A stretch of DNA of 7,276 nucleotides from an uncultured Lachnospiraceae bacterium (GCA_947068385.1 CAMTBF010000174.1:1-7276); one strand, 5' to 3'. Counted from the stretch's first letter, positions 1-6,477 are shown. Translations and numbers: made by a program. The notes: generated by a model from the sequence alone, not told the origin.

Positions 1-87
1 CCAGCCAAGTACTTTCCCGGAGACACCACTGTAAATCCTGGCGGTCTGCAGTATATAAATACCGGAATGAGACAGATAGGAGATAGT

Positions 88-1254
88 ATGTACAAGATTA
101 ATTGCATGAATCCCATCGCACAGGTGGGCTTACAGAATTTCAGCAGCCAATATGAAATCACGCCGGACGTGGAGGCGGCGGACGGCATCCTGGTCAGGAG
201 CGCGTCCATGCATGAGATGGAGCTGCCAAAGGGTCTTCTGGCGGTGGCCAGGGCAGGCGCAGGGGTCAACAACATCCCCCTGGACAGGTGCGCGGAGCAC
301 GGCGTGGTGGTGTTCAATACGCCCGGGGCCAATGCCAACGGCGTGAAGGAGCTGGTCATCGCGGGGATGCTGCTGGCGGCCCGGGACGTGGTGGGCGGCA
401 TCGAGTGGGTGAAGGCGTCGAAGGAGGATGCGGATATCTCGAAGTCCGCGGAGAAGGCCAAGAAGAACTTCGCGGGCACGGAAATCAAGGGCAAGAAGCT
501 GGGGGTCATCGGCCTGGGGGCCATCGGCGTGAAGGTGGCCAATGCGGCTGTGGCACTTGACATGGAGGTGTATGGGTATGACCCTTATCTGTCCGTGAAC
601 GCGGCCTGGAGCCTGAGCCGGGCGGTGCATCATGTGACCAATGTGGAGGACATCTATGCCCAGTGCGACTATATCACCATCCATGTGCCGCTGATGGATT
701 CCACCAAGGGCATGCTGAATGCGGAGGCTATCGGGAAGATGAAGGACGGCGTCATATTGCTGAATTTCGCCAGGGACTTGCTGGCCAATGAGGCGGATGT
801 GCTGGAGGCCTTAAAGAGCGGCAAGGTGGCCAGGTATGTTTCGGATTTCCCCAATCCCACTACGGCGGGACAGAAGGGATGTATCGTCATACCCCATCTG
901 GGAGCCAGCACCGAGGAGTCCGAGGACAATTGCGCGGTGATGGCCGTGGAGGAGATGATGGACTACCTGGAGAATGGAAATATACGCAACAGCGTCAACT
1001 ACCCCGCCTGTGACATGGGGATATGCACGAAGGCGGGCCGGGTGGCAATCTTCCATAAGAACATCGCGAATATGATTACCAAGTTCACCGCCGAGTTCGG
1101 CGAGAAGGGAATCAATATCAGCGACATGACCAACAAGTCCCGGGGAGAGGTGGCTTATACCATGCTGGATGTGGAGGAGGCCCCCACGGAGGAGATCATC
1201 CGTGCGCTGGAGGCGATTCAGGGCGTGTTCCGGGTGCGGATCGTGAAAGGATGA
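88..1254 (+). CDS. serA: D-3-phosphoglycerate dehydrogenase, ACT-domain type
   Basis: The product is a cytoplasmic enzyme that oxidises 3-phosphoglycerate to 3-phosphohydroxypyruvate with NAD, the first step of serine synthesis. The 388-residue protein has the D-2-hydroxyacid dehydrogenase layout. A substrate-binding part comes first (LVRSAS at 35-40, ARAGAGVNNI at 54-63). The Rossmann domain follows, with GLGAIG at 142-147 and the acidic NAD-ribose contact in YDPY near 164. Catalytic Arg229 lies in NFARD and catalytic His270 in PHLGAS. A C-terminal ACT domain covers about 318-388 and suggests feedback binding of an amino acid, probably serine. The start at 88 is chosen because AGGAG at 78-82 sits 5 nt before it; an in-frame ATG at 67 has no such site. 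The glutamate that normally precedes Pro in the D-x-x-x-x-E-P motif is missing (sequence DFPNP, 253-257). serC often lies upstream in relatives, but only 87 bp are visible and no gene end can be identified there. Confidence 0.95.
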   Translation: MYKINCMNPIAQVGLQNFSSQYEITPDVEAADGILVRSASMHEMELPKGLLAVARAGAGVNNIPLDRCAEHGVVVFNTPGANANGVKELVIAGMLLAARDVVGGIEWVKASKEDADISKSAEKAKKNFAGTEIKGKKLGVIGLGAIGVKVANAAVALDMEVYGYDPYLSVNAAWSLSRAVHHVTNVEDIYAQCDYITIHVPLMDSTKGMLNAEAIGKMKDGVILLNFARDLLANEADVLEALKSGKVARYVSDFPNPTTAGQKGCIVIPHLGASTEESEDNCAVMAVEEMMDYLENGNIRNSVNYPACDMGICTKAGRVAIFHKNIANMITKFTAEFGEKGINISDMTNKSRGEVAYTMLDVEEAPTEEIIRALEAIQGVFRVRIVKG

Positions 1255-1269
1255 AATATCGGAAATCGG

Positions 1270-1296
1270 ATGCCCCGCGGCTTGGCTGCGGGGCAT
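1270..1296 (+). terminator. GC-rich hairpin after serA (weak terminator or attenuator)
   Basis: A 12-bp stem (1270-1281 with 1285-1296, one G-U pair) closes a 3-nt TTG loop 15 nt after the serA stop. The stem is very stable, but only ATTTGAG follows it and not a U tract. It may be a weak intrinsic terminator, an mRNA 3'-end stabiliser, or an attenuator that lets some transcripts continue into the regulator gene. A poor -10-like TATATT at 1303-1308 follows; no convincing -35 accompanies it. Confidence 0.6.
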
Positions 1297-1337
1297 TTGA
1301 GGTATATTTGGGGATTCCGGGAGAGGAGGCGGGTTGC

Positions 1338-1985
1338 ATGGACAGGATATTGGTGGTGGAGGACGACGGGAGCGTCCGGGAGGAGCTGACATTGCTTTTG
1401 CGGGCCAACGGGTATGAGGTGGTGGGGCAGCCGCCCTGCGAGCTGGCGCTGCTGGACGTGAACCTCCCCGGGGAGAGCGGGTTCGAGCTGTGCAGGAGGC
1501 TTCGGATGGAGTCGGATGTGCCCGTGATTTTCCTCACGGGGCGGGACTCCGCGGAGGACGAGCTGCTGGGCTTTGGGGTGGGGGCGGACGATTACATCCG
1601 CAAGCCTTATCATTCCTCGGTGCTGTTGGCCCGGATGGAGCGGCTTCTGAAAGTTAGGAGGGGCGCTTCGCCGGAGCAGGGGGTGCCCGGGCGGGGCGAT
1701 TGTGTGCTTGCCGTCAGGGGGCTTGCGCTGGATTTGGCGCAGCTTGCGGCGGAGTATCAGGGGCAGCGGCTGGAGCTGACGAAGAACGAGACGCGGATTC
1801 TGGCCTGTCTGATGAAGAAAGGGCTCTGCACCAAAGAGGAGCTGGTGGAGGATTTGTGGCAGAACAGTTTGTATGTGGACGAGAATACGCTGTACGTGAA
1901 TGTGAACCGGCTGCGGGAGAAGCTGAAGCGGGCGGGAGCGGGGGAATTCATCCGGACAGTCCGGGGGGTGGGGTATCGGTTGTGA
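1338..1985 (+). CDS. OmpR-family response regulator with shortened receiver domain (Bce-type)
   Basis: This is a DNA-binding response regulator of 215 residues, predicted to be phosphorylated by the adjacent kinase and to activate the transporter genes downstream. The receiver domain has the acidic pocket E8-D9-D10, phospho-acceptor Asp40 in LLDVNLPG, switch Thr67 in FLTGRD and Lys89 in RKPY. The winged-helix DNA-binding domain spans about 122-215, with LTKNETRIL, the recognition-helix region DENTLYVNVNRLREKL and the terminal RTVRGVGYRL. The start at 1338 is preceded by GAGAGGAGG at 1321-1329, about 8 nt away. An upstream in-frame ATG at 1251 would overlap serA and translate through the hairpin, so it was not used. 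The distance from D10 to D40 is 30 residues, against about 43 in PhoB or OmpR, so helix alpha2 appears to be missing. The reading frame is intact on both sides. The gene overlaps the kinase gene by 4 nt. Confidence 0.92.
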   Translation: MDRILVVEDDGSVREELTLLLRANGYEVVGQPPCELALLDVNLPGESGFELCRRLRMESDVPVIFLTGRDSAEDELLGFGVGADDYIRKPYHSSVLLARMERLLKVRRGASPEQGVPGRGDCVLAVRGLALDLAQLAAEYQGQRLELTKNETRILACLMKKGLCTKEELVEDLWQNSLYVDENTLYVNVNRLREKLKRAGAGEFIRTVRGVGYRL

Positions 1986-3073
1986 GGGAGGGGAAGATTT
2001 ATACGGTTTTTCGTTATTTCAGGGATGCCTGTGAGTCCAGGCTGGTGACGCTGTGTTTCTTAGGCATGGGAGGGCTTGGCTTTGGATTGATTCTGGCTGT
2101 GGCGGGAGCGGGGGCGGCGCTGATCGGGCTTCTGGCGGGGATGTATCTGGCGGTGGTCCTGCTCTGGCTTCTGGCAGTGGGGCTGCTGGAGGGGAGGCGG
2201 ATGGAGGCGCTGGAGAAGCTGATTCGGGATCTGCCGGAGGTCTGGCTGCTGGGGGAGGTGCTGCCGAAGCCTGTGGGCGCTTTGGAGAGGCGGTATTTCC
2301 GCATCATGCTGGAGCTGTCCCGCTGTGCGGTAGGGGTGGCGGAGGAGGCCCGCAGGGAGAAGGAGGCGTACTGCGATTATGTGGAGCGTTGGATTCATGA
2401 GATGAAGACGCCGCTGACGGCATGTTCTCTGATCCTGGACAATGGAGGGGATGGGCGGAAGCTGCGGCGGGAGCTGAAGCGGGCGGACAATCTGACGGAG
2501 AGCATTCTGTACTACGCCAGGCTGCGGACGATGGAAAAGGATGTGAAGATATGTGGGTTTTCCGCGGCGGATGTGATAGAGGAGGCGGTGAAGAGCCAGA
2601 TGGAGCTGTTGATCGGGGCGGGCATCAGGGTGGAGGCGGAGGGGGATTTCCCTGTCTATTCGGACAGGAAATCGGTGTGCTTCATGCTGAAGCAGCTTTT
2701 GGTCAACTGCGCGAAGTACTGCCCGGGCTGCCAGGTAAGCATCCGGGCGGCGGAGGGCACGATTTCCGTCCGGGACGATGGGCCCGGGATCTTGGCCCAT
2801 GAGCTGCGCCGGGTCACGGAGCGGGGGTTTACGGGAAGCGGGGCGGGAGCGGCGGCTGACCGGATGGATGGGGATGGCTGTCCTGGAAGCGGCGCAGGCA
2901 GGGCGGTCAGGGAGGCCTGGCCGGAAGGTACAGGGTACAGGGTATCCGGCGGTACCGGAATGGGGCTATATCTTGTAAAGCAGCTGTGCGACCGCCTGGG
3001 AATCTCCCTTGGGATAGCGTCCGTGGCAGGGGAATATACCTGTATTAGCCTGGGGTTTCATAACGGAAGCTGA
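1982..3073 (+). CDS. Intramembrane-sensing histidine kinase (BceS-like)
   Basis: This is a membrane sensor kinase of 363 residues. Two hydrophobic segments lie close together (about 21-42 and 44-69) with almost no extracellular loop between them. That is typical of kinases that receive their signal from a Bce-type transporter rather than binding the ligand. A short cytoplasmic linker leads to the dimerisation/phosphoacceptor helix with His139 in WIHEMKTPL. The catalytic domain follows: N box around Asn242 (LLVNCAKYC), G1 box DDGPGI at 265-270, GFTG at 282-285 and G2 box GTGMGLYLVKQLC from 324. The GTG start at 1982 overlaps the regulator stop as GTGA, implying translational coupling; a longer frame upstream lies wholly inside the regulator gene and was rejected. 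Between GFTG and TGMG there are 39 residues, where related kinases usually have about 11. The extra part is rich in Gly and Ala and contains GSGAG twice (285-289 and 302-306). Substrate specificity cannot be read from the sequence. Confidence 0.92.
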   Translation: MREGKIYTVFRYFRDACESRLVTLCFLGMGGLGFGLILAVAGAGAALIGLLAGMYLAVVLLWLLAVGLLEGRRMEALEKLIRDLPEVWLLGEVLPKPVGALERRYFRIMLELSRCAVGVAEEARREKEAYCDYVERWIHEMKTPLTACSLILDNGGDGRKLRRELKRADNLTESILYYARLRTMEKDVKICGFSAADVIEEAVKSQMELLIGAGIRVEAEGDFPVYSDRKSVCFMLKQLLVNCAKYCPGCQVSIRAAEGTISVRDDGPGILAHELRRVTERGFTGSGAGAAADRMDGDGCPGSGAGRAVREAWPEGTGYRVSGGTGMGLYLVKQLCDRLGISLGIASVAGEYTCISLGFHNGS

Positions 3074-3111
3074 GTGCTGGCCATGGATATCACCCTGCTT
3101 GAAAGACGCTC

Positions 3112-3151
3112 CTTACAAAACCGTAAGAAAAAACAGGATTTCCGTTAGAAC
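3112..3151 (+). promoter_or_regulatory. Candidate response-regulator binding site for the transporter operon
   Basis: The gap between kinase and ATPase genes carries an inverted repeat, CTTAC-N6-GTAAG (3112-3127). It also carries an imperfect direct repeat, CCGTAAGAA (3121-3129) and CCGTTAGAA (3142-3150), with a period of 21 bp, two helical turns. The downstream copy lies 20 bp ahead of the -10 element at 3171. Tandem half-sites spaced two turns apart next to a promoter with a poor -35 are what OmpR-family activators usually bind. Assignment to the regulator at 1338-1985 is inferred from position. Confidence 0.5.
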
Positions 3152-3167
3152 AAAACCCTCCGTCCTG

Positions 3168-3176
3168 TGGTAAGAT
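3168..3176 (+). promoter_or_regulatory. Extended -10 promoter candidate for the ABC transporter operon
   Basis: TGGTAAGAT is an extended -10 (TGn plus TAAGAT, 4 of 6 matches to TATAAT), 21 nt before the ATPase start at 3198. The hexamer 17 bp upstream (3148-3153) does not resemble TTGACA, which fits a promoter that needs an activator. The transcript leader would be very short (about 15 nt) but would still include the GAGGTG ribosome site at 3186-3191. Confidence 0.4.
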
Positions 3177-3197
3177 AAGGACGAAGAGGTGACAGAC

Positions 3198-3977
3198 ATG
3201 GAAAGAAACGACAAGGAAAAAATCCTGGAAATCGAAAACGTGACAAAGTACTACGGCAGCGGGACCGTGGTCACGAAGGCCCTGGACGGCATCTCGTTCG
3301 ATGTGGAAAAGGGCGAGTTCACCGCCATCATGGGGGCGTCCGGCTCCGGGAAGAGCACTTTGCTGAACGTGATCTCCACAATCGACCGGGTCAGCAGCGG
3401 CGAAATCCGGGTGGAGGGCAGGCAGCTCACCGGGATGGGGGAGAACGACCTCTCGGTGTTCCGCAGGGACAGGCTGGGCTTCATCTTTCAGGAGTACAAT
3501 CTCCTGGACACTTTGACCATCGGGGAGAACATCGTATTGCCCCTGAACCTGAAAAAGCTGCCTCCGGAAAAGAGCGCGCAGGAGCTTCAGCGGGTGGCGG
3601 AGGCTCTGGGGGTGGCGGAGCAGCTGGACAAATTCCCCTACGAGCTCTCCGGAGGGCAGCGCCAGCGGGCAGCCTGCGCCCGGGCCATCGTCACGACCCC
3701 GGCGCTGATTTTAGGGGATGAGCCCACGGGAGCCCTGGACTCGGCAAACGCCAAGAACCTGATGAAGACCTTTCAGATGATGAACCGCTCCCTGGGCTCC
3801 ACCATCCTGATGGTCACCCACGACGCCCTCATGGGCTCCTACGCGGACAGGGTGCTGTTCTTAAAGGACGGGAAGATATGGAGCGAAATCCACAGGGGGG
3901 ACAGGAGCAGGCAGGACATGTACCGGGAAATCTGGGCCGTGTCCGCGGCGCTGGGAGGTGAGACGGATGTATCTTAA
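3198..3977 (+). CDS. ABC transporter ATP-binding protein (BceA/MacB-like)
   Basis: This 259-residue cytoplasmic ATPase powers the FtsX-type permease encoded next. All ABC motifs are present in order: aromatic A-loop Tyr18/Tyr19, Walker [10 protein letters not shown] (46-54), Q-loop Gln98 in FQEYNLL, signature LSGGQ (150-154), Walker B LILGDE (170-175) with catalytic Glu175, D-loop ALD (179-181) and H-loop His208 in VTHD. The compact length and the pattern [13 protein letters not shown] place it in the MacB/LolD/BceA branch, whose members act on envelope substrates by mechanotransmission rather than classical transport. ATG at 3198 follows GAGGTG at 3186-3191. A GTG at 3189 is in frame but lies within that ribosome site, so it was not chosen. 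The last codons overlap the permease start by 11 nt. With the two-component pair upstream, a role in peptide-antibiotic sensing or resistance is likely; the specific substrate is unknown. Confidence 0.95.
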   Translation: MERNDKEKILEIENVTKYYGSGTVVTKALDGISFDVEKGEFTAIMGASGSGKSTLLNVISTIDRVSSGEIRVEGRQLTGMGENDLSVFRRDRLGFIFQEYNLLDTLTIGENIVLPLNLKKLPPEKSAQELQRVAEALGVAEQLDKFPYELSGGQRQRAACARAIVTTPALILGDEPTGALDSANAKNLMKTFQMMNRSLGSTILMVTHDALMGSYADRVLFLKDGKIWSEIHRGDRSRQDMYREIWAVSAALGGETDVS

Positions 3978-5940
3978 TCTTGCAGTCCGGAACGTGAAGC
4001 GGCAGGTGGGCAATTATCTGATTTATTTTATGACCGTGTCCCTTACGGTGGCGCTGCTGTTCGCCATCAACAATGTAATTTACAGCAGGGAACTGGCGGT
4101 CTTCGTAGACCGGGGAGAGGGCGCCAGGACCGCCCTGAAGATCCTGGTGGCGGCCATCTCCTTTGTGGTGGCCTTTGTGCTGAGCTACGCCACCTCCTTT
4201 CTGCTGAAGCGCAGGAAGCGGGAATTTGGCACCTACCTGACCCTGGGCATGGACAGGCGGGACATCCTGAGCCTGTTCCTGGCAGAGACCTTTGTCATCT
4301 GCGGCATCGCCCTGGGGGCGGGGCTTACGGCAGGGGGATTTCTGTTCCAGGGGCTGATGGCAGTGATGATGAAGCTCCTGGAGATGGATTTTTCCATGTC
4401 GCCCTATTCCCTGGAGGGGCTGCTTCGCACCGTGGCGCTGACGGTGGGAATCTTCCTGGTGGCGTCCCTGGCTTCCGGGATTTATCTGAAGCGGGTGTCG
4501 ATCTATGACCTGATTCATGGGGACAGGAAAGTGGAAAAGCGGGTTAAGCGCCCTGGCCTGTGGTTTGTCGTGACGGCTGCGGCCCTTGGGGGAATGGCGG
4601 CCTGTGGCATCCTTTTCTGGAAGAGCGTGGACATATCTTTGCGGGGCGGGACAGTGGACAGCATGGAGTATCTGCTGGCGGGCTTTATCCTGTGCGTGAT
4701 GCTGTTCCATATGGGAGCCGCCAAAAGCATCGTCTTTCTCCTGCTGCGCAGTCCGAGGGTCTGCGGCCGGGGGGCCAATACCTTTGTGCTGCGCCAGCTT
4801 TCGGGAAGCTTAAGCGTCAATTCCGTCATGTTCGGGTGCCTGGCGCTGCTCATGAGCCTGGCCGTGGTGGGGACGAATTTCTCCTTTATCCAGAAAGCGG
4901 CCCAGGAGGAGGCCCTGTATGTGGAGTGGCCCTATGACATCATGTATTATTCCAATAAATACCACCGGGAGGGAGCGGTTCCGCTGGAGGAGGCGGAGAG
5001 ATCGATTGCGGAATACGCGGGAATCCGGAGAAAGGTCCTGTGGCGTATTTTTGAGACAGGGGAACAGGAGTTCTACAGCCGTACCTGGTGGTATGAGGAG
5101 CGGATGGCCCCCAATGACAGCTTTATGACGGCCAGCGACTTCAATGCGCTGATGGCTCCGCTGGGGGTGGAGCCGGTGGCGCTGGAGGGGCAGTTCATGA
5201 TAGTGGGCAGCGACGCAAAGGCAGCGGAGCCGGACTGGTCGGGCATGGTCTGGGAGCATGGAGGGAAGCGATACACTTTCCACAGCTGCCGGACGGATTA
5301 TCCGAAAATCAGCTATCTGTATTTCTATATAGTAGTGCCGGACGAGGCGGTGGCAGATATGGAATGCGTGGAAGAGAGCCGGGCGTATCTCACGGAAAAG
5401 CAGAGGTTCGACGGAATCGCCCTGCACAGGGAGCTGGCGCGCCTGCTTTCGGCGGGGGCGGATGAAGACTGGGGCGGAGACGGGGAGGAACCGCAGAGGC
5501 TGGAGTTCGAGATCCGGGAATACCACAGGCAGGAGGAGAACAATGTGTCGGCTATCCTGGTGGTGGGCGCGCTGTTCGCGTCGGCTGTGTTCCTGTTGCT
5601 GGCCATGGCCATCCTGGCGCTGAAGACGCTCTCGGGCCTGGGGGAGGATAAGGGCCGGTACGAAATCCTGTTCCGGCTGGGAATGGGGCAGCGGGAGCAG
5701 GCCAGGGCGCTGTTCGGCCAGACCTTTTTCTTCTTCATCGCGCCCTTTGCCCTGCCCATGGCCCTGAGCGTTCCCATGGCCGCTTTCGGGGCCCATGTGA
5801 TGCGGATGGAGGGGATGGAGGCCTCCGCGGAAGCGGTGTGGCTGATTGCGGGCATCGTGGCGGGGGTGACGGCCTTGCTGTACCTGCTGTACTACACGGC
5901 GTCTTACCTGATCGCCAGGCGGACGGTGGTGCGGGACTAA
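3967..5940 (+). CDS. FtsX-family ABC permease with large extracytoplasmic loop (BceB-like)
   Basis: This is an integral membrane protein of 657 residues, within the usual size of BceB-type permeases. Ten hydrophobic segments can be read. The first is near 16-38, the second near 57-80 and two more span about 101-135. Two further lie near 152-174 and 199-217, with others near 235-260, 286-307, 527-552, 583-610 and 624-647; the exact split in the middle is uncertain. An FtsX domain follows the first segment (TSFLLKRRKREFGTYLTLGM around 76-95) and a second lies at the C-terminus (GRYEILFRLGMGQREQ around 563-578). A hydrophilic loop of about 215 residues (308-525) lies outside the membrane and is the presumed ligand-binding part. 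GGAGG at 3954-3958 lies 8 nt before ATG 3967; a GTG at 3958 overlaps that site and was rejected. It likely forms a complex with the ATPase and signals to the kinase. Bacitracin, lantibiotic or another ligand cannot be distinguished. Confidence 0.94.
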   Translation: MYLNLAVRNVKRQVGNYLIYFMTVSLTVALLFAINNVIYSRELAVFVDRGEGARTALKILVAAISFVVAFVLSYATSFLLKRRKREFGTYLTLGMDRRDILSLFLAETFVICGIALGAGLTAGGFLFQGLMAVMMKLLEMDFSMSPYSLEGLLRTVALTVGIFLVASLASGIYLKRVSIYDLIHGDRKVEKRVKRPGLWFVVTAAALGGMAACGILFWKSVDISLRGGTVDSMEYLLAGFILCVMLFHMGAAKSIVFLLLRSPRVCGRGANTFVLRQLSGSLSVNSVMFGCLALLMSLAVVGTNFSFIQKAAQEEALYVEWPYDIMYYSNKYHREGAVPLEEAERSIAEYAGIRRKVLWRIFETGEQEFYSRTWWYEERMAPNDSFMTASDFNALMAPLGVEPVALEGQFMIVGSDAKAAEPDWSGMVWEHGGKRYTFHSCRTDYPKISYLYFYIVVPDEAVADMECVEESRAYLTEKQRFDGIALHRELARLLSAGADEDWGGDGEEPQRLEFEIREYHRQEENNVSAILVVGALFASAVFLLLAMAILALKTLSGLGEDKGRYEILFRLGMGQREQARALFGQTFFFFIAPFALPMALSVPMAAFGAHVMRMEGMEASAEAVWLIAGIVAGVTALLYLLYYTASYLIARRTVVRD

Positions 5941-5942
5941 CG

Positions 5943-5976
5943 AAAAAGGGACAGGGCCTGTAGCCATGTCCCTTTC
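5943..5976. terminator. Bidirectional terminator between permease gene and small minus-strand gene
   Basis: AAAGGGACA (5945-5953) pairs perfectly with TGTCCCTTT (5967-5975). An inner GGC/GCC arm follows after one mismatch, leaving a small loop. Reading the minus strand, the stem ends in a run of five T, a good intrinsic terminator for the gene at 5982-6203. On the plus strand the T run is only three, so termination after the permease gene is probably weaker. It sits between two convergent genes. Confidence 0.75.
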
Positions 5977-5981
5977 CGCGT

Positions 5982-6203
5982 TCAGAAGGTGTACTCTCTG
6001 GACGGGCAGTAATAATAGGTCTGGAGCCTGCTGCGCCTGTCATAGGTCACGGTATAGCATTCCTCCGGCCCGCTTGTCTGTGCTGCCTTTTCGAGTGTGG
6101 CGGTAAAAGAGGAGGCCTGGGAAGTTTGGGGCTGCCGTTGTCCGGAACCCTCTCTTTCCCTCCTCGGCTTCGACACGCCGGATACCATCTGAATCGGATA
6201 CAC
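5982..6203 (-). CDS. Small hypothetical protein with Tyr-rich C-terminus
   Basis: I do not recognise this gene with certainty. The frame gives a soluble protein of 73 residues from GTG at 6203, or 68 from ATG at 6188. It has no signal peptide, membrane segment or Cys/His cluster. The N-terminal half is rich in Ser, Gln, Arg and Pro (about 10-33). A short stretch, SSFTATLEKA, could form a helix. The C-terminal third is the most gene-like part: ECYTVTYDRRSRLQTYYY followed by CPSREYTF. Support comes from G/C-ending codons there (TGC, ACC, GTG, AGG, CTC, CAG), a well-placed terminator just downstream, and no competing gene in the gap. Neither start has a good ribosome site. A strong AAGGAGGG on this strand (6253-6246) is in the right area but is followed in frame by ATC and GAC, with no standard start. 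The frame stays open back to a stop near 6285. It could be an intact gene with an unusual start, or a remnant. Confidence 0.5.
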   Translation of the reverse strand: MYPIQMVSGVSKPRREREGSGQRQPQTSQASSFTATLEKAAQTSGPEECYTVTYDRRSRLQTYYYCPSREYTF

Positions 6204-6318
6204 TTTGAAATAGCCCTGAATTCCAACTCCGTTTGCTCCGTCGATCCCTCCTTGGATGTATATTTCAACAGTGTCCCTTTCTTATAAGATATATCGGCGA
6301 AAATGGTGGAAAAAATGA

Positions 6319-6346
6319 CTGATTTCTAAAATAAATATTAAATCAG
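6319..6346. repeat. 7-bp inverted repeat in the divergent intergenic region
   Basis: CTGATTT (6319-6325) and AAATCAG (6340-6346) are perfect inverted copies around a 14-nt AT-rich centre. The spacing would suit a dimeric regulator or a weak hairpin. No function can be assigned, and seven-base arms in AT-rich DNA can arise by chance. Confidence 0.35.
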
Positions 6347-6355
6347 GCGGCATAT

Positions 6356-6414
6356 GGGAAAGTGAGAAAAAGAAAGAAAAGAAGAGAAAACAAAAGATTA
6401 AGAGAGAAAAGGAG
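6356..6414 (+). other. Purine-rich tract upstream of the groES promoter
   Basis: Of the 59 bases, only four are pyrimidines (6363, 6391, 6398, 6399), and 6364-6390 is an unbroken run of 27 A/G. It ends 22 bp before the groES -35. Such strand-asymmetric DNA is stiff and may affect promoter access or form unusual structures; no specific role is shown. Confidence 0.7.
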
Positions 6415-6436
6415 CTTTGTTCCTCCGTGGATATAT

Positions 6437-6465
6437 TTGCAAAGACTTCCATATAAAACTATTAT
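6437..6465 (+). promoter_or_regulatory. Vegetative (sigma-A type) promoter of groES-groEL
   Basis: The -35 is TTGCAA (6437-6442) and the -10 is TATTAT (6460-6465), with the optimal 17-bp spacer. Transcription would start near 6472, just before the CIRCE element, as in other Firmicutes groESL operons. The match and context make this the main promoter. Confidence 0.85.
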
Positions 6466-6477
6466 ATGTTCCAGAGA

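Larger units (their letters stand above)
6204..6436. other. Divergent AT-rich intergenic region upstream of groES
   Basis: No convincing gene lies here. Contents in order: the open but start-less extension of the small minus-strand frame, with AAGGAGGG on the minus strand (6246-6253); CTTATAAG and ATATATC (6281-6294), which could hold a -10 for that gene; an inverted repeat at 6319-6346; and a long purine-rich tract at 6356-6414. The base composition shifts sharply from GC-rich genes to AT-rich DNA near 6255. Confidence 0.6.

Noticed and set aside
54..59. TATAAA as a -10 for serA
   Set aside because: No acceptable -35 is found about 17 bp upstream (around 31-36), so a promoter here is not supported.
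1..66. End of an upstream gene such as serC
   Set aside because: All three frames were read; none shows a recognisable protein end, and the region is too short to decide.
67..87. In-frame ATG giving seven extra residues at the N-terminus of SerA
   Set aside because: It has no ribosome site, whereas ATG 88 has AGGAG at 5 nt and gives the usual MYKINCMN-like start.
1251..1337. N-terminal extension of the response regulator by 29 residues
   Set aside because: It would overlap serA and run through the hairpin; the receiver domain begins at 1338 behind a strong GAGAGGAGG.
1700..1981. Long N-terminal extension of the histidine kinase
   Set aside because: It is the out-of-frame reading of the regulator's DNA-binding domain; the GTG at 1982 couples with the regulator stop.
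3829..4710. Minus-strand open frame over the ATPase/permease junction
   Set aside because: It has the same antisense composition bias, no ribosome site and no recognisable motif.
4810..5967. Long open frame on the minus strand opposite the permease gene
   Set aside because: Its product is rich in His, Pro, Gln and Arg with no domain, as expected from the antisense of a GC-rich gene; the plus-strand permease is clear.
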